From positions 121,287-185,286 of the forward strand of contig MU130240.1 of NCBI GenBank assembly GCA_015039465.1: a DNA stretch of 64,000 bases, read 5' to 3'. Source of the DNA: Phlegmacium glaucopus (Eukaryota; Basidiomycota; Agaricomycetes; Agaricales; Cortinariaceae). Made by a program: the position numbers and the translations under genes. Every line of letters begins with the position of its first letter. Positions within the stretch are counted from its first letter, which is position 1. This document shows positions 43,930 to 55,079 of this stretch, piece after piece. Under the pieces are notes generated by a model. It saw nothing but the letters and a program-made list of their open reading frames with translations. It searched no databases and had not been told where the DNA came from.

Positions 43930-46900
43930 ATGCCAGAAGATTTCCCTTGCACTCATCCTGGCTGCCATCGCACCTTTAAGCGACCCAGCAACCGAACACA
44001 ACATTATAACACTCATCATCGCCTGCTGTCCCCCGACTCTGAACCTGATGCAGCTCATGAATTCCACATCAAATATCACCCAAAGCTAAATGGTACGTAC
44101 CCATCCCATTTTGTGGAAGACTCTCTGCTGATTGCACTTTACAGCTTTGCCCTGCGACAAGGATGGGAATTTTCTACCTGCGCATACTCGACCACCACCT
44201 CTTGATGCACCCAATGCAACCAAAGACAATATGTACCACCCTTTTGAAGATCAACTTGCATTCAACTGGGCTTGCTACCACTTTGCAGAGCTTCAGTCAT
44301 CCGAGCGTGAAATCAACAAGGGCTTGAACCTTTGGCTTGCCCCAAGTTTAAAAGCGGGCGATGACACGCCACTACCTTGGTCTTCAGCAGAGGAAATGTA
44401 TCAAACAATTGATGCAATTCAAGAGGGAGATGCACCATTTGACACCATCTGCTTCAAATATGCAGGTCCAATTTGTCCCAACCCGCCAGCCTGGATGACA
44501 GAAACATATGAACTCTGTACATGAAATGCTCGAACCCTCTTGCACCACCAACTTGCCACAGCTGACTTCGCAAGTACCTTCACTCCCAGACCTTACCGTC
44601 AATTTGATCACACCGGTGATTGTGTGTGGTCTAATCTGATGTCTGGAGATTGGGTATGGAATGAAGCAGTGCGTATTCAACAAAACTTCTGTACATTGTA
44701 CTAACTCCAATCTCAGGATACAATTACTCAAGACAAACGTACACATGGGGCTATGCTTGTACCCATTATATCTGGCAGCGACAAAACAATGGTTTCCGTC
44801 GCAACTGGGCATCAAGAATATCACCCAGTTTATGAGTCACCTGGGATCATCACAAATACTGCTCGACGCACTCATGGGAATGCAGTCCTTCCAGTCACAT
44901 TCCTTCCTATCCCGAAAAGTTTGTCATGATTTTTTTTTTGCTTCAACATATTTCACTAACCTATTATATCACTGTAGCAAACAAACGTCAATGAAAACGA
45001 CCTGAATATCAGTGTTTTGTCCACCAGATGTACCACATGTGCCTTGCCCAAATTTTCACACCACTTTGATCAGAAATGACGGTCCCAGAGGTTGTCCGTT
45101 GCCCTGACGGTCATTTCAGAAGAGCGATCTACAGTCTTGGGCCATATATTGCCGATTATCCTGAACAGGTTTGGCTGGCAGGAATTGTTCAGGGTTGGTG
45201 TCCGAAGTATGTGTTTCAATCATAGTCTATGTTAACTCAGAGCTAATCGACATCTTAGATGCGAGGCAAAGCCAGATAATTTGTATGATAACCTCAATGA
45301 GACCCGCCGTCGTAAACATGAAAGGACTGACTTCATCATCAAATGCTTTGATCCCGGCACTGTCTGGGAAAATTATGGGATCCGGAGTGATGTCGTTGTA
45401 AGTCATTCCGATTTCAAACACTTATCTCGAATTAATCAAACTCTAAGCCATTTACTCATGGATTTCCACGTGCCGATATCCACACCCTTCTGTCACCCGA
45501 TCTCCTTCATCAACTCATCAAAGGTACCTTTAAGGACCACCTAGTGACATGGGTGAATGACTATCTCCACATCAAGTACGGTGAGGCTCGAGCACTTGAA
45601 ATAATACATGACATTGATCGACGGTAAGTAATAATGCCTAGTATACAATATATTGAACCTAAACTGACCCTCAATAGCATCTCTGCAGTTCCATCATATG
45701 CAGGGCTTCGCCGATTCAGCAAGGGTTGAGACTTCGCACAATGGACTGGAGATGACTCAAAGGCATTAATGAAGGTACTATTGAACCCTATCTATGCCCG
45801 AATGCAACAATACTCACATTGCAAATAGGTTTATATTGCTGCAATTGCTGGCCATGTACCATCAACAATGGTCCAGTGCATATCAACATTTATGGACCTC
45901 TGTTACATATTCTGGCAAAATGCAATTACTGCGAGTGCCCTTGCGACTGCCGAAGCACTCCTCAAGTGATTCCATGAACTCCGCTGCATCTTTATCACAG
46001 AAGGTGTTCACAAGTCGATTTCTTTGCCACGCCAGCATGCACTCCCTCATTATCTCACCTCAATTACCTTGTGTGGGTCCCCCAATGGCCTTTGTTTGTC
46101 AATCACAGAATCAAAGCATATCAAAGCCGTGAAAGAGCCTTGGTGCCAGTCAAGTCACTTCAGGGCGCTCATCCAAATGCTATGGACAATCATTTGGATG
46201 GAAAAGCTTGCTGCATTATGATGTAGATTATTAAGAGAAGGATTGCTCCGTGGCAGCACAGCAGCTCATTTTGCTTCAAATCAAGGTGAAGAAAGTGAGC
46301 TCAATGGTGATGAACCAGCTGGCAGCGACAGGGGTGGTGGATCAGATGATGATGAGGATGCAAACCAAGAGAAGCAAGGTGTTGAGGGGCGTCTGGACGA
46401 TGCAGGGCCTGAGAATGGACCACCATCTCTTTCATCAATCACGTTGGCGGCTACACCAGGTATTTCAAAAGTCTATGTTCAATATTGAATATATACTTAT
46501 CGTGTTTCTCAGTAAGACGGTATCCAAAAGACCTCCACAAGTTGGCACAGTACATCAATGAACCCAACCTCCCGTCTGCATTCAAGTCATTCCTCTATTC
46601 CATCCAACACCCTAACCGCCCAGTCCCAGATGATGTTGAAACCCGGGTCAATTTCAGCGGCAAGATCTACATTTTTCATTCTGCCATTACCCGCTTCTAT
46701 GCCCCCAGTGACCTTTGTGGCCCTTGTGGGATGTACCGCCAACGCATTCGATGCAATCCCTCATGGTATGGCCACCCCCAACATGATACTGCTTTTGTTG
46801 TCGAAGACGAGAATCAGCCTGGGATGCAAGGGATGCACATTGCACAAATTCGCCTCCTGTTTTTGTTCACAGATTACGAGACCAACGAAGTGTTGGAAGT

Positions 46901-47427
46901 GTCAAGTTCACTCCGGGTAGATAAGCTGATAAAGAGAACATTATGCCAGAGGTCAAAGATAAGAATACTATTTTTGTTATCATTCCTGTACTTGTATAAA
47001 TACTAGTTACGATTAGAGTAGTTCTTTAGTCGAATAACTAGTGTCTTATCTGGTTAACACCAACTTGAACCGTCCTAAGCCTCCATTCTATTGTCGCTCT
47101 TGATGTTATTACCCGTTATTTGCCTAAATTCAACACGAAGCAGGAAAACAAATTCAGTGTGCTCTTGTGAGCTGGTTTGTGCCTGCTTCTGAACAGCGTG
47201 ACCCCGATACTGGCATGTGGACCGTCAAACCTGAAGGGACACGAAGGCATCAGCCAGTCCAGGTGATACCGTTGAAGAGCATTGCAAGAGGAGCTCATCT
47301 ATTGCCTAAATATGGTGTTGGGATGTTGCCTGACTACGTTACGCATGTCAATGCCCTCGACACATTCCAAACTTACTTCGTGAACCCATACATAGACCAT
47401 CATTGCCACGAATTTCTGTCAGATTAG
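43930..47427 (+). pseudogene. Plavaka transposase, degraded
   Basis: The first exon encodes a C2H2 zinc finger (CTHPGCHRTFKRPSNRTQHYNTHH). Plavaka motifs follow: PFEDQLAFNWACYHF, YQTIDAIQEGDAPFD, LMSGDWVW, GHFRRAIYSLGPYIADYPEQ, GTFKDHLVTWVNDYL, LSITESKHIKAVKEPW, and the C-terminal LPKYGVGMLPDYVTHVNALD. Introns at about 44094, 44666 and 44920 are recognisable. An in-frame TGA at about 44521 (CGA to TGA) and another near 45067, plus a 245-bp LTR insertion at 46891, make it inactive. It would have acted in trans on the TIRs given above. Confidence 0.85.
46891..47135. mobile_element. Solo LTR (245 bp) in the Plavaka transposase
   Basis: TGTTGGAAGTG...AAATTCAACA with 5-bp TGTTG/CAACA inverted ends, flanked by a perfect CGAAG duplication (46886-46890, 47136-47140). 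The transposase frame is continuous across it when it and one CGAAG are ignored. Confidence 0.9.
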
Positions 47428-47565
47428 TAATTTTAAATTTAGTCTAGTTTGTTGACCAGTAGTTAGCTTCTTCACTTTTTAGCTTTTCACTTTTTGCGAA
47501 ACCCAGAAAAGGCTGAAAAGGGTTGAAAAGTGAAAAAGTAAAATGCTAACTTGCTGATGACTATA

Positions 47566-48040
47566 CACCCTTTACATAATCACATCCGTTGCAGATCTGA
47601 CTTTAGTCGCCGTGGGATTCGGAAACACCACCGTATCTCACCGGCGGCAACATCCGAAAGGACACGTGCTGTGTTTTTCTTCCCATCTCTCGAAGCTTGA
47701 CAGCGTTCTCCATGAGCTTCCCTTCTATGTGATACCTTTTTTAAATTGATCTTCTACACTCGCTTACTATAATGTATACCGTTTTATCACAATCTTTCAG
47801 CATCAAATTGTGCCATTGCTAGCAACTGCAATACCACTTTGTCATGATGTAAATGGGCCTTGTTCATGCGTAAAATGTGGAGGCCTTTTTGCGGTGTGTC
47901 TCTTCACTTCAATAAAAAGATTAAGCCCGTTTCATTCTTTCAAATGTCCTTTTTCCCTGACTCGATGCATCTGTTTTCGACCTATTACGACCCACACAGC
48001 TCATCTTAGACCTCTTTTTTGCTCCAATAGCTACTAACAA
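47566..48040. other. Spacer right of the Plavaka element
   Basis: 47595-47650 continues the segmental duplication (compare 56345-56400). No gene recognised in the rest. Confidence 0.5.
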
Positions 48041-48046
48041 ACTACT

Positions 48047-48109
48047 GAGATTTAGATGATCAATCAATCGTGTACGTAGCGTACACGATTGATTGATCAT
48101 CTAAATCTC
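48047..48109. repeat. 63-bp perfect palindrome (30-bp arms, 3-nt centre)
   Basis: 48047-48076 (GAGATTTAGATGATCAATCA...) is the exact reverse complement of 48080-48109 around TAG. It lies 370 bp upstream of the seven-helix protein gene. It could form a cruciform or be a dimeric protein site; a replication template switch is the simplest origin. Confidence 0.9.
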
Positions 48110-48479
48110 CCCGTCAGTCTGACTCTTTACTCTTACATAATATTCAATAACTTTTCGACTGCATAGGCCCGGATCAAACGTTCTACCTAGGACTTGCAGT
48201 AGATCAGGTTACGTTGTGTTTTGATTATCTAACAAAGCAGTGACACCGCAAATGATTTCCTGTTGCATCATGATAGACTTGTTCATAGTAGGCCATTTGG
48301 TGAGTACAAGGTGAGCAGCACGCGATTATATTATTGAAAGAAGGCTGATTTGCAAGAGTTTACTTATTTACGCCGATCAAGAACAATAGATTCTGAGGCA
48401 ATCCAGAAACGATGGCCGGGTCTGGAGTATATAGGATGATGTTCATGGGTTTGACTATGCGAAGCCCCATACTGCTACC

Positions 48480-49745
48480 ATGTCACGTCTCACCGTCCTC
48501 GAGGCCACTTTCATTGGAACCGTTCTGGAAGGCCTGACCTACGGTAAAAATCCATGATATACTACGATCTCCCTACACCCGTTCAATCTATTTAATCTGC
48601 AGGACTTTACTGCGTCTTATTTGTTCTGTATATCCAGGTTCATACACGGAGGAAGAGAGTTGACAGAACCCTCCTCATTTATCCCCTATCAACGCTGTTT
48701 GTGCTAAGTACTGCTTTTTTCGTTCTTGATTTTATTCAGGAATTTTTGACGATTGTGAGTGAGGCACCTATGACTGGCGCCTAGATCATGACTTAATTCA
48801 TATAAACTCATAGATGCGTGGACAAAGCGGACAATTTCTAGTATGGCGTATCAACATAATTAACAGCACCTTTTATGTTTTTATCGATTTCATCGCTCAA
48901 GGGGTCATGGTACGTTGTAATTTTTTATTTTTTTAAAAAAACCCTGAATTTTATTCATCCGTCGCACCTTAGATGTACCGTTGCTGGGTAGTGTGGAATC
49001 GCCAAGTGCTCGTTATAGTTGTTCCTTTCATTTTATCAATAATATCGCTCGGTATGTCAAGCTAAAACTCACTACAAACTCTAACGCTTGGCTTAACTCT
49101 ACGATGCAGCCACTTCATTAACATTAGTCGGCGAGTTGGTCATACTTGGAAAGACACAGCAATTCAGTCATCCGCCAGTCTGGTTTTTTCCTATCGGAAT
49201 ATTGTCTTTCTCTCTATCTCTAGTCGTGAACGCCATATTCACTGGCTTGCTAGTATTCAAAATCGTCAAGACATCTCTGGCATTTCGACGATCGTGTGCC
49301 CGTAATCCTGGGGGGAAAAACGACCTTCTACCCCTCTTATGCATCTTAATCGAATCAGGCGTAGTACTGTTCGTGGTTGAATTACTTTGGGTCGTATTAT
49401 TTAGCCTTAACTCCAACGAGTTCTATGTGTTCAGCGGACCGACCGCCATGACTTATGTGTGTGCCTATTCTCTCACGCACTCTTCTATCATTTAATATTT
49501 CTTTTTTTTCAACAGGGAATTATACCGACAATGATCGTGGTGCGGGTCGGAATGAGAAATGCCAACAATCATCAGACTTCATCTTTGAAAAGCAGTATTC
49601 AGTTTGCGTGATGAAAATTCACCTACACCAATCTCCGGGAACACAAATGAATGAGAGTTCTTCTCGCATAGGTCGGACATTGTATGACCCGAAGGATATC
49701 AGCAAACCCTGGGCCGCTCTCACGGATTCTGTAGTAACCCAGTAG
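48480..49745 (+). CDS. Seven-helix membrane protein (agaricomycete family, function unknown)
   Basis: Start ATG at 48480 (MSRLTVLEATFIGTVLEG). Short introns follow codons at about 48543, 48754, 48910, 49050 and 49460; the exons give about seven hydrophobic helices (YCVLFVLYIQV, LLIYPLSTLFVLSTAFFVLD, MYRCWVVWNRQVLVIVVPFI, IGILSFSLSLVVNAIFTGLL, VVLFVVELLWVVLF). The layout resembles a receptor-like family expanded in mushrooms; no named family or ligand is claimed. The C-terminal end is ambiguous: the main frame stops after SSIQFA at about 49610, while another frame continues to 49745 (IGRTLYDPKD ... PWAALTDSVV), so an extra splice or a recent frameshift is likely. Confidence 0.65.
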
Positions 49746-49900
49746 TAGCTACAGTTCGATAACTTACATAGCCATAGTATCATCATAGTGATCCATAGCT
49801 AGTCGTAGTCGCATTTCCCATTAAAATTCCTTTCGCAATTAAATAGACCGACCTTAAATAAAGCCCGTGCACACCAAGATTACTAAGTATCTAAGTTCGC

Positions 49901-50539
49901 ATGCGATGGCCTGTCCTTGTCTACATGGCTCTAGCTTCAATAGTATCCTCAATATGGCTTCTCATATGGAGCAGTCCTATAAGGCTTAAATTCTTATATT
50001 GTGAGTTTTTATGTCCTGGAGTCGTAATTTACTCACGACTTTCAACACAATTGGTTGGTGCTTTTTATATTGGACAGACAACCACACACCTTTGCGTAAG
50101 CTTATACTGGCAGCCACTCATAACTTTTCCCGATCGTATTTTTAATTCATTTCTAGATGGGCGAATCAGATGTTTGCCAATGATGATCAAGAACGTGCGG
50201 TCGTGCTTGCCTCCATGAAATATGATATATGATCTTTCAATTATCTACAATGATGCGGAGAATAAGCAAACGATTAATTATAGCATCTGCAACAATATCA
50301 TCAATGCTTGATGGTCGGTCGTGTTTTATCCGGCGACCGATGCACCCCGGTTCCCCAAGGGAATGATTGCTATGCTATGTACCATATGCGTAGCTACGCC
50401 CGGTATAACTTGGTTGGTCTATTATCTGGAACGCCGGGAATGGCGCTCCAGAGATAACTTCAACTTGTTGATGGAAGACGTATCTCAAAGTAAAAACTCG
50501 GATGATCTTGGCAATTTGGGCCCCTCTAATGCTAGGTGA
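49901..50539 (+). pseudogene. MFS anion permease (allantoate/pantothenate type) C-terminal relic
   Basis: Recognisable pieces: VGAFYIGQTTTHLC, FANDDQERAVVLASM, SVVFYPATDAPRFPKGMIAM and YYLERREWRSRDN, the last helices and tail of a Dal5-like permease. The N-terminal half is missing, an in-frame TGA replaces a tryptophan near 50312, and the linking exon is broken. It is not expected to be functional. Confidence 0.75.
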
Positions 50540-50804
50540 TGGGCAAAGACTTAAAGGAAGCGTTCATCATACAATACATATACATTTGATATTTGACATT
50601 TGACTGATTGTACAAATAACATTGTGAATTTTTACATAAAGCAACAAAAAGCGGGGACAAGGGGAGCGAGGATGAGGGTATAGCATAACTTGTCGACATC
50701 TGGAAGCAATAGGAATCTGTCGGAAATAACATCTGGTAAGTGAGGGTCGAGATCAGGGGGCCCGAGTTCGATGGATCGGATCAATTGAAAGGTGGGCCTA
50801 AATG

Positions 50805-51330
50805 TTAGTGCTGTGTAGGATATGGACGATATGGAGGGGGATCCGTTTCATAACTGCTAGGTCTTTGTTTCCTCATCGTATCGGTTTCGACCATAGGATC
50901 AAACCTCACTGCTGGCACGGCCTCCTCCGATAGTTTCTTCTTGCGTCTTCGCTTGATGACATGGCTTGCGATAACAATGAGAAATATGAGGCTAAGAACA
51001 CCGATTAAACCAAAAATAGGACCAGGCGGAGCCCTATCCTCCAGAGGGGCTTCTGCGGGGGCTGTGTTACTCGCAGATGCCTGTCCTCCTGCGGATACTG
51101 TCACGGTAACTTGGATAGTGTTCCCGGCGACTGTTGTTACCACAACAGGTGGAGAAGAATTTGTGGATGTAGAGGATGAGGAGTAGGAAGTTGTGGAATT
51201 CGATGTTCTTTGAGAAAGAAAAACGACACCGAAAAATTAGCCTTTTTTGTATCGTGTTGTAGAACGGAACCAGTGACTCACGATGAAGAGCTAGTAGTCG
51301 AAGGGATGGAGGTTGAAATTTTGAGTTAAT
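50805..51330 (-). CDS. Ser/Thr-rich single-pass membrane protein (5' end unresolved)
   Basis: The last exon (50805-51207) encodes a Ser/Thr-rich stretch (TSTNSSPPVVVTTVAGNT), a hydrophobic helix (FGLIGVLSLIFLIVIASHVI), a basic stop-transfer KRRRKKK and a proline/tyrosine-rich cytoplasmic tail (DPPPYRPYP, a PPxY-like motif that could bind WW domains). A preceding exon low end at 51282 fits a GTGAGT donor. Further 5' exons around 51340-51640 are plausible but their frames do not resolve by eye. Fungal wall-sensor-like layout; function unknown. Confidence 0.6.
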
Positions 51331-51649
51331 CAGTAGGGAGTGGCATATACTCAGAGGAACTCATCATACTGGGCAGATATGTTACCGGTTGAGTTGGCCT
51401 CTGTTGCTGACGTAGGCGTCATGCCGTTACCACTACCAGAACGACCAATCAATGACAGCTGGGATCACACACAAGTAGAAAACATACGGGAGATCTGCTA
51501 GTAAAAGTACAAAGTTTTGGTAAGATTAATGTGGCACGCGCAGAAAACACCAACTCACCTGTGGTCCCAGTGAATTGTCTCTCCTGGAGTAACTTCAAAT
51601 CCTGAGCCTGAACGCTCATCAAATACCAACAAAAGAAACAAGAGGAAAA

Positions 51650-52570
51650 ATCAGGGTGAGTTCAAAGAAGTGAAGGAAAAGGGTTCTGCAACCAGAGGAA
51701 ACGACTTGGCTTCCAGGCGCCTCGTTCCACCTTAGTCCCAAATAATTGTTCACATGTGAGGCATACCGTTACCGAGAAGGACATGGTCAACCTTCGACTT
51801 CTATTCCTTTTTCATCGGCCTGGGTCCTCGTAGTGAAGGTAGCCCATATAATGATGGAAGACAAATCGTGCCATCGAATCCTCGCCAACGGCCATCGGAT
51901 GTCACAATGTGACATTGTTGACCTTTATCAAATGTTATCTCACCAGTAGGCAAAGCGTCTGTAGAAGTCCAAGGCCACAAAACACGTATAACGTATAAAG
52001 GAAGTGATAGTATTTTTAGGTATGCAGAATCTCTCCACTTATGTCTTTGCAAAGGTGACTTCTATTCGAAAATCTCGTCTTTCTAGGAATTTGAACGGAC
52101 ATCTGGGCAGAAACGGTGGGTGATGGCTGTATGTAAACAGATGTTCTTTAAAGTTATTCTAAGTTTGTTGATGTTCCAAAATAACAAGATTCAAACGTTC
52201 ACCGTTCACCCCCGACGGTGTAATCACCCTCCCAATCACACTCAAGCTGTATGGTTTTCTTGTCTTCCCAGACCTTGCTCGGACAACAAAGGTGCTCTAT
52301 GTGTCAAATCAGGGATCCTTATATATCTGATCTTATCGGTAGGAACGCGTTTTGGTGTACGAACGGCTCAATGACCCCACTGTACAACGGTTAAAAAGGC
52401 GATTGGCGGATATTCCGTGAATCAAATAGGTGGACTTGACGCGCAGTTAGTGTTTTTCTTTGCTAAAAAAGAGTATAGCTTTATATCCCTCCGGATCGAC
52501 GACGCTCGCAATTGTGTCTACACTGGTTTGTGCTGCTTGAACGGATCACACCCGCGTGCGATGGCCTGTC
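51650..52570. other. Spacer without a confident gene
   Basis: Short unrelated open frames only. Homology to the WD-protein relic begins at about 52575. Confidence 0.5.
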
Positions 52571-52574
52571 CCTT

Positions 52575-53130
52575 TGGCCGTATCCCATTGTTCCACAGTC
52601 AACCAGGAAAGACGCACTAAAGTGTCTATCTGCCGTGTCCCTTCGTGTCCATCTGTGGCTTCGTTCTTGGTTCCGTTTGGCCTTCAAATTGTAATTTGGA
52701 ACTCAATTGGGAAGGGTGTAGGATATAGCCTGGTTGGGATCACCCAGGATTGGAAGGGTAGTGGTGCTTGGCGATACACGGCTTCCCTTTAGAGACGACA
52801 TTCTTCCTACCCAAGGTCTCAGTATCGTTGATAATTCTGAAAAGCGAATGTTGTTCGAGGACATTTTCGGCAGTTCCGCTTTCTTTAACAACGACTCTGA
52901 ATCATTAGTCAGCTTCCTCCGTGTCGTCACAAGTTCAAAAAGTAGAAGGCAGCCGACATCATGAATTGTTCGACAAACCAATATATCTAATGTCTGCCAT
53001 TGACACTCTGTTCGATCCACTCGTAACATTGTTGTTGAGTACTCAGGGTTCTGATGTTGACTTCAAAATACCGGAAGTAGATGAAGAAGAGAGGATGCTA
53101 CAATGATAGATGACACAGTGAAACGGCCAT
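52575..53130 (+). pseudogene. WD-repeat U3 snoRNP protein relic, copy 2
   Basis: Homologous to 32525-33032 and shorter at the 5' end. Carries the same extra G (GGAAGGGTAGTGG near 52750) as copy 1, with additional frame changes near 52890-53100. Retains LFEDIFGSSAF and YLMSAIDTLF. Non-functional. Confidence 0.65.
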
Positions 53131-53672
53131 GTTTTTGCCACCCGTCCAACACGAACCTCAATTCAGGGTGAAATGGAATTATTCACTCAGTGTTCAGGAC
53201 GACCTCTATATTAAGTACCCATCCTTTTGATTCAATACTTTTAATTGTACTAATTTTTTTTACCACTTAGCAAACCTTCTGGTTCCTTCGAAGGTCAATG
53301 AAAAAACGGATCTTGTGCACCGTCTCAAGCCTAATGGGATTTCATGGCATTCCATTCGGACTACCGTTTCTACACTTAATTTCCTTGGAATACCGGCAAT
53401 TTCTAATGTAAACCTCGCTCGACTTAAAAGATAACCAGTTCGGGAGAGGAGAATAACTTAAATATGTAAAAACATGCAAATTAGTGGGTGCAGTGAGTGC
53501 CTAAACGCTAGCAAAAGCTAGCGATTAAGTGGACAGAAATCAATCATTACGAACTACCGCTTCAACGGATACTTTTTTCCGCTTTTTTCCTTTATAAATC
53601 TGGGTAGGTGAAACAGAAGGCTCAAGAGCATGTGGGTTGATGTTTTCGGTGGTAGCCTTTGTTTAGTATTTT

Positions 53673-55079
53673 CTAATGAATATCTTCTCTAAGTACGCCC
53701 TCCATAGGCCTGTTACCGACGGGCACAACGCAAATTGCGTCCACGCTGCCCAAAGCTGCTGCGAGTTGTCGTCGTTGATATTGTCCCAACTGTTTGGCTA
53801 TGTCGGCTGACAGATAGAGGTTTTGGAGGGGATATCCAAGCTGTCTCCTGATGCATGCCCACCTGGCGATCACATCTATCCCATTCTGGGCACCGATCTC
53901 GACGACATCAAGGAAAGCCAGTTTTGGGCAGGGTATATGCTCTGAGGGTTCCTGTGGTTCGGCAAGTGAGCTCATGGTTTGACAATTATGAAGAAAGAGT
54001 TCGAGGAATTGAGATTTGACGGTTCCGATACGGAGGAATGTAAGAAGGGGCATAGACTGTAACCAGTTGAAAATGCTCATCGATAATCGAGGACCAGGGA
54101 CAAAGTCAAAGTTGTGTAGAGCCAGGACCTTGATTTTGGGCATGTTTGACCTCAGGCGGTCATATAACCTCCAGTAGTCTTCTCCAGCAAGATTCGTAAG
54201 CGTAAGGTACACAACGTTCGGGGCGAATATCTGGGCACAAACATCAGTAGCGTGCTGGACAGTGAAATTTTTTAAGCTGAGCATTCTGAGTGAGGGAATG
54301 TGAACAGGCTCCAACCCCCGAGTTATTATATTTGACCATCCATGACCAGCTCCATCCAAAAATAATATTTGTAAGGCCGGCGAGCGACCAAGCAACGCAG
54401 GGAATTGGACGAGAGTAGACGCTTTTTGCAGAGGTAGTTGACGTAGGTGAAGAGCGGTGAGGTTGGTAAGGACGGAAGTCGTCCAATCTATGTTTACCCT
54501 ATTCAAGGTCAAATTTTTGAGGGAGGGCACAGTGGCGCCACCGAAGAGAGGTATTGGTTTGTAACTGGGTTTGTAGCCGGTACCTAATCCAGAGCGGTGC
54601 ATCTCGAATTGTTCCAATATCATAGGGCAGCCTCTCTTTTGTACGACACGGAAAGCATCGAGAACGACCAGAATAGGGTCCCACTCCTGAAAAATTATCA
54701 CGATCTTACGGATGTTGGATATTTTATCAAAAAGCCTTTTGAGCAAGTTGTGCAATGTCGGAACCGATATGGGTCCTCCCTTCCTATCATTGATTCGAAC
54801 GTCTAGGGGAGCGTTGGCACTTCTTTCAAGCCAGGTGAGAGACCTTTCAAAGTTGGGTAGGTCCTCAAACCAGATGTCATTCCATAGCAGAGGATCGTTC
54901 AAGGTTATTTCTCGCCAATGTCCACAAACCCATGTCAACCACAGACGCCATCGAATACCAAGTTCCGGTCCCACCGCTGACCAAATTACATAGCGGAAGA
55001 TGTTGGTCAGAACCTCTGGTGGAAAATCATTGATCCTGAAGATGCGACCGAAGCGAATTCTGTAGTCCATACGCGCCAT
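53673..55079 (-). CDS. F-box/LRR-type protein, copy 2
   Basis: Single exon. FRINDFPPEVLTNIFRYVIW is the F-box-like start, followed by irregular leucine-rich repeats (LKNLTLNRVNIDW, LHLRQLPLQ, LRMLSLKNFT) and the same C-terminal end GNRPMEGVLREDIH. The open frame extends to 55313, but ATG 55079 (MARMDYR) aligns with the preferred start of copy 1; the 78 extra residues lie in DNA absent from copy 1. Intact frame, 468 residues. Probable SCF substrate adaptor; substrate unknown. Relative to copy 1 it has a longer middle insertion (SSLAEPQEP region). Confidence 0.8.
   Translation of the reverse strand: MARMDYRIRFGRIFRINDFPPEVLTNIFRYVIWSAVGPELGIRWRLWLTWVCGHWREITLNDPLLWNDIWFEDLPNFERSLTWLERSANAPLDVRINDRKGGPISVPTLHNLLKRLFDKISNIRKIVIIFQEWDPILVVLDAFRVVQKRGCPMILEQFEMHRSGLGTGYKPSYKPIPLFGGATVPSLKNLTLNRVNIDWTTSVLTNLTALHLRQLPLQKASTLVQFPALLGRSPALQILFLDGAGHGWSNIITRGLEPVHIPSLRMLSLKNFTVQHATDVCAQIFAPNVVYLTLTNLAGEDYWRLYDRLRSNMPKIKVLALHNFDFVPGPRLSMSIFNWLQSMPLLTFLRIGTVKSQFLELFLHNCQTMSSLAEPQEPSEHIPCPKLAFLDVVEIGAQNGIDVIARWACIRRQLGYPLQNLYLSADIAKQLGQYQRRQLAAALGSVDAICVVPVGNRPMEGVLREDIH

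Larger units (their letters stand above)
36303..47561. mobile_element. Plavaka-type DNA transposon with nested insertions
   Basis: Terminal inverted repeats GTCATCAGTAGTTTAGCA (36303-36320) and its 15/18 match at 47544-47561, flanked by TATA on both sides (36299-36302, 47562-47565). The interior has divergent genes: a C2H2-plus-Plavaka transposase (+) and a second conserved gene (-). Subterminal regions have AAAAGTG/CACTTTTT runs. A paralogous site without the element exists near 56333. About 5.3 kb of the span is later insertions (Ty3 element and solo LTR). Confidence 0.75.
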
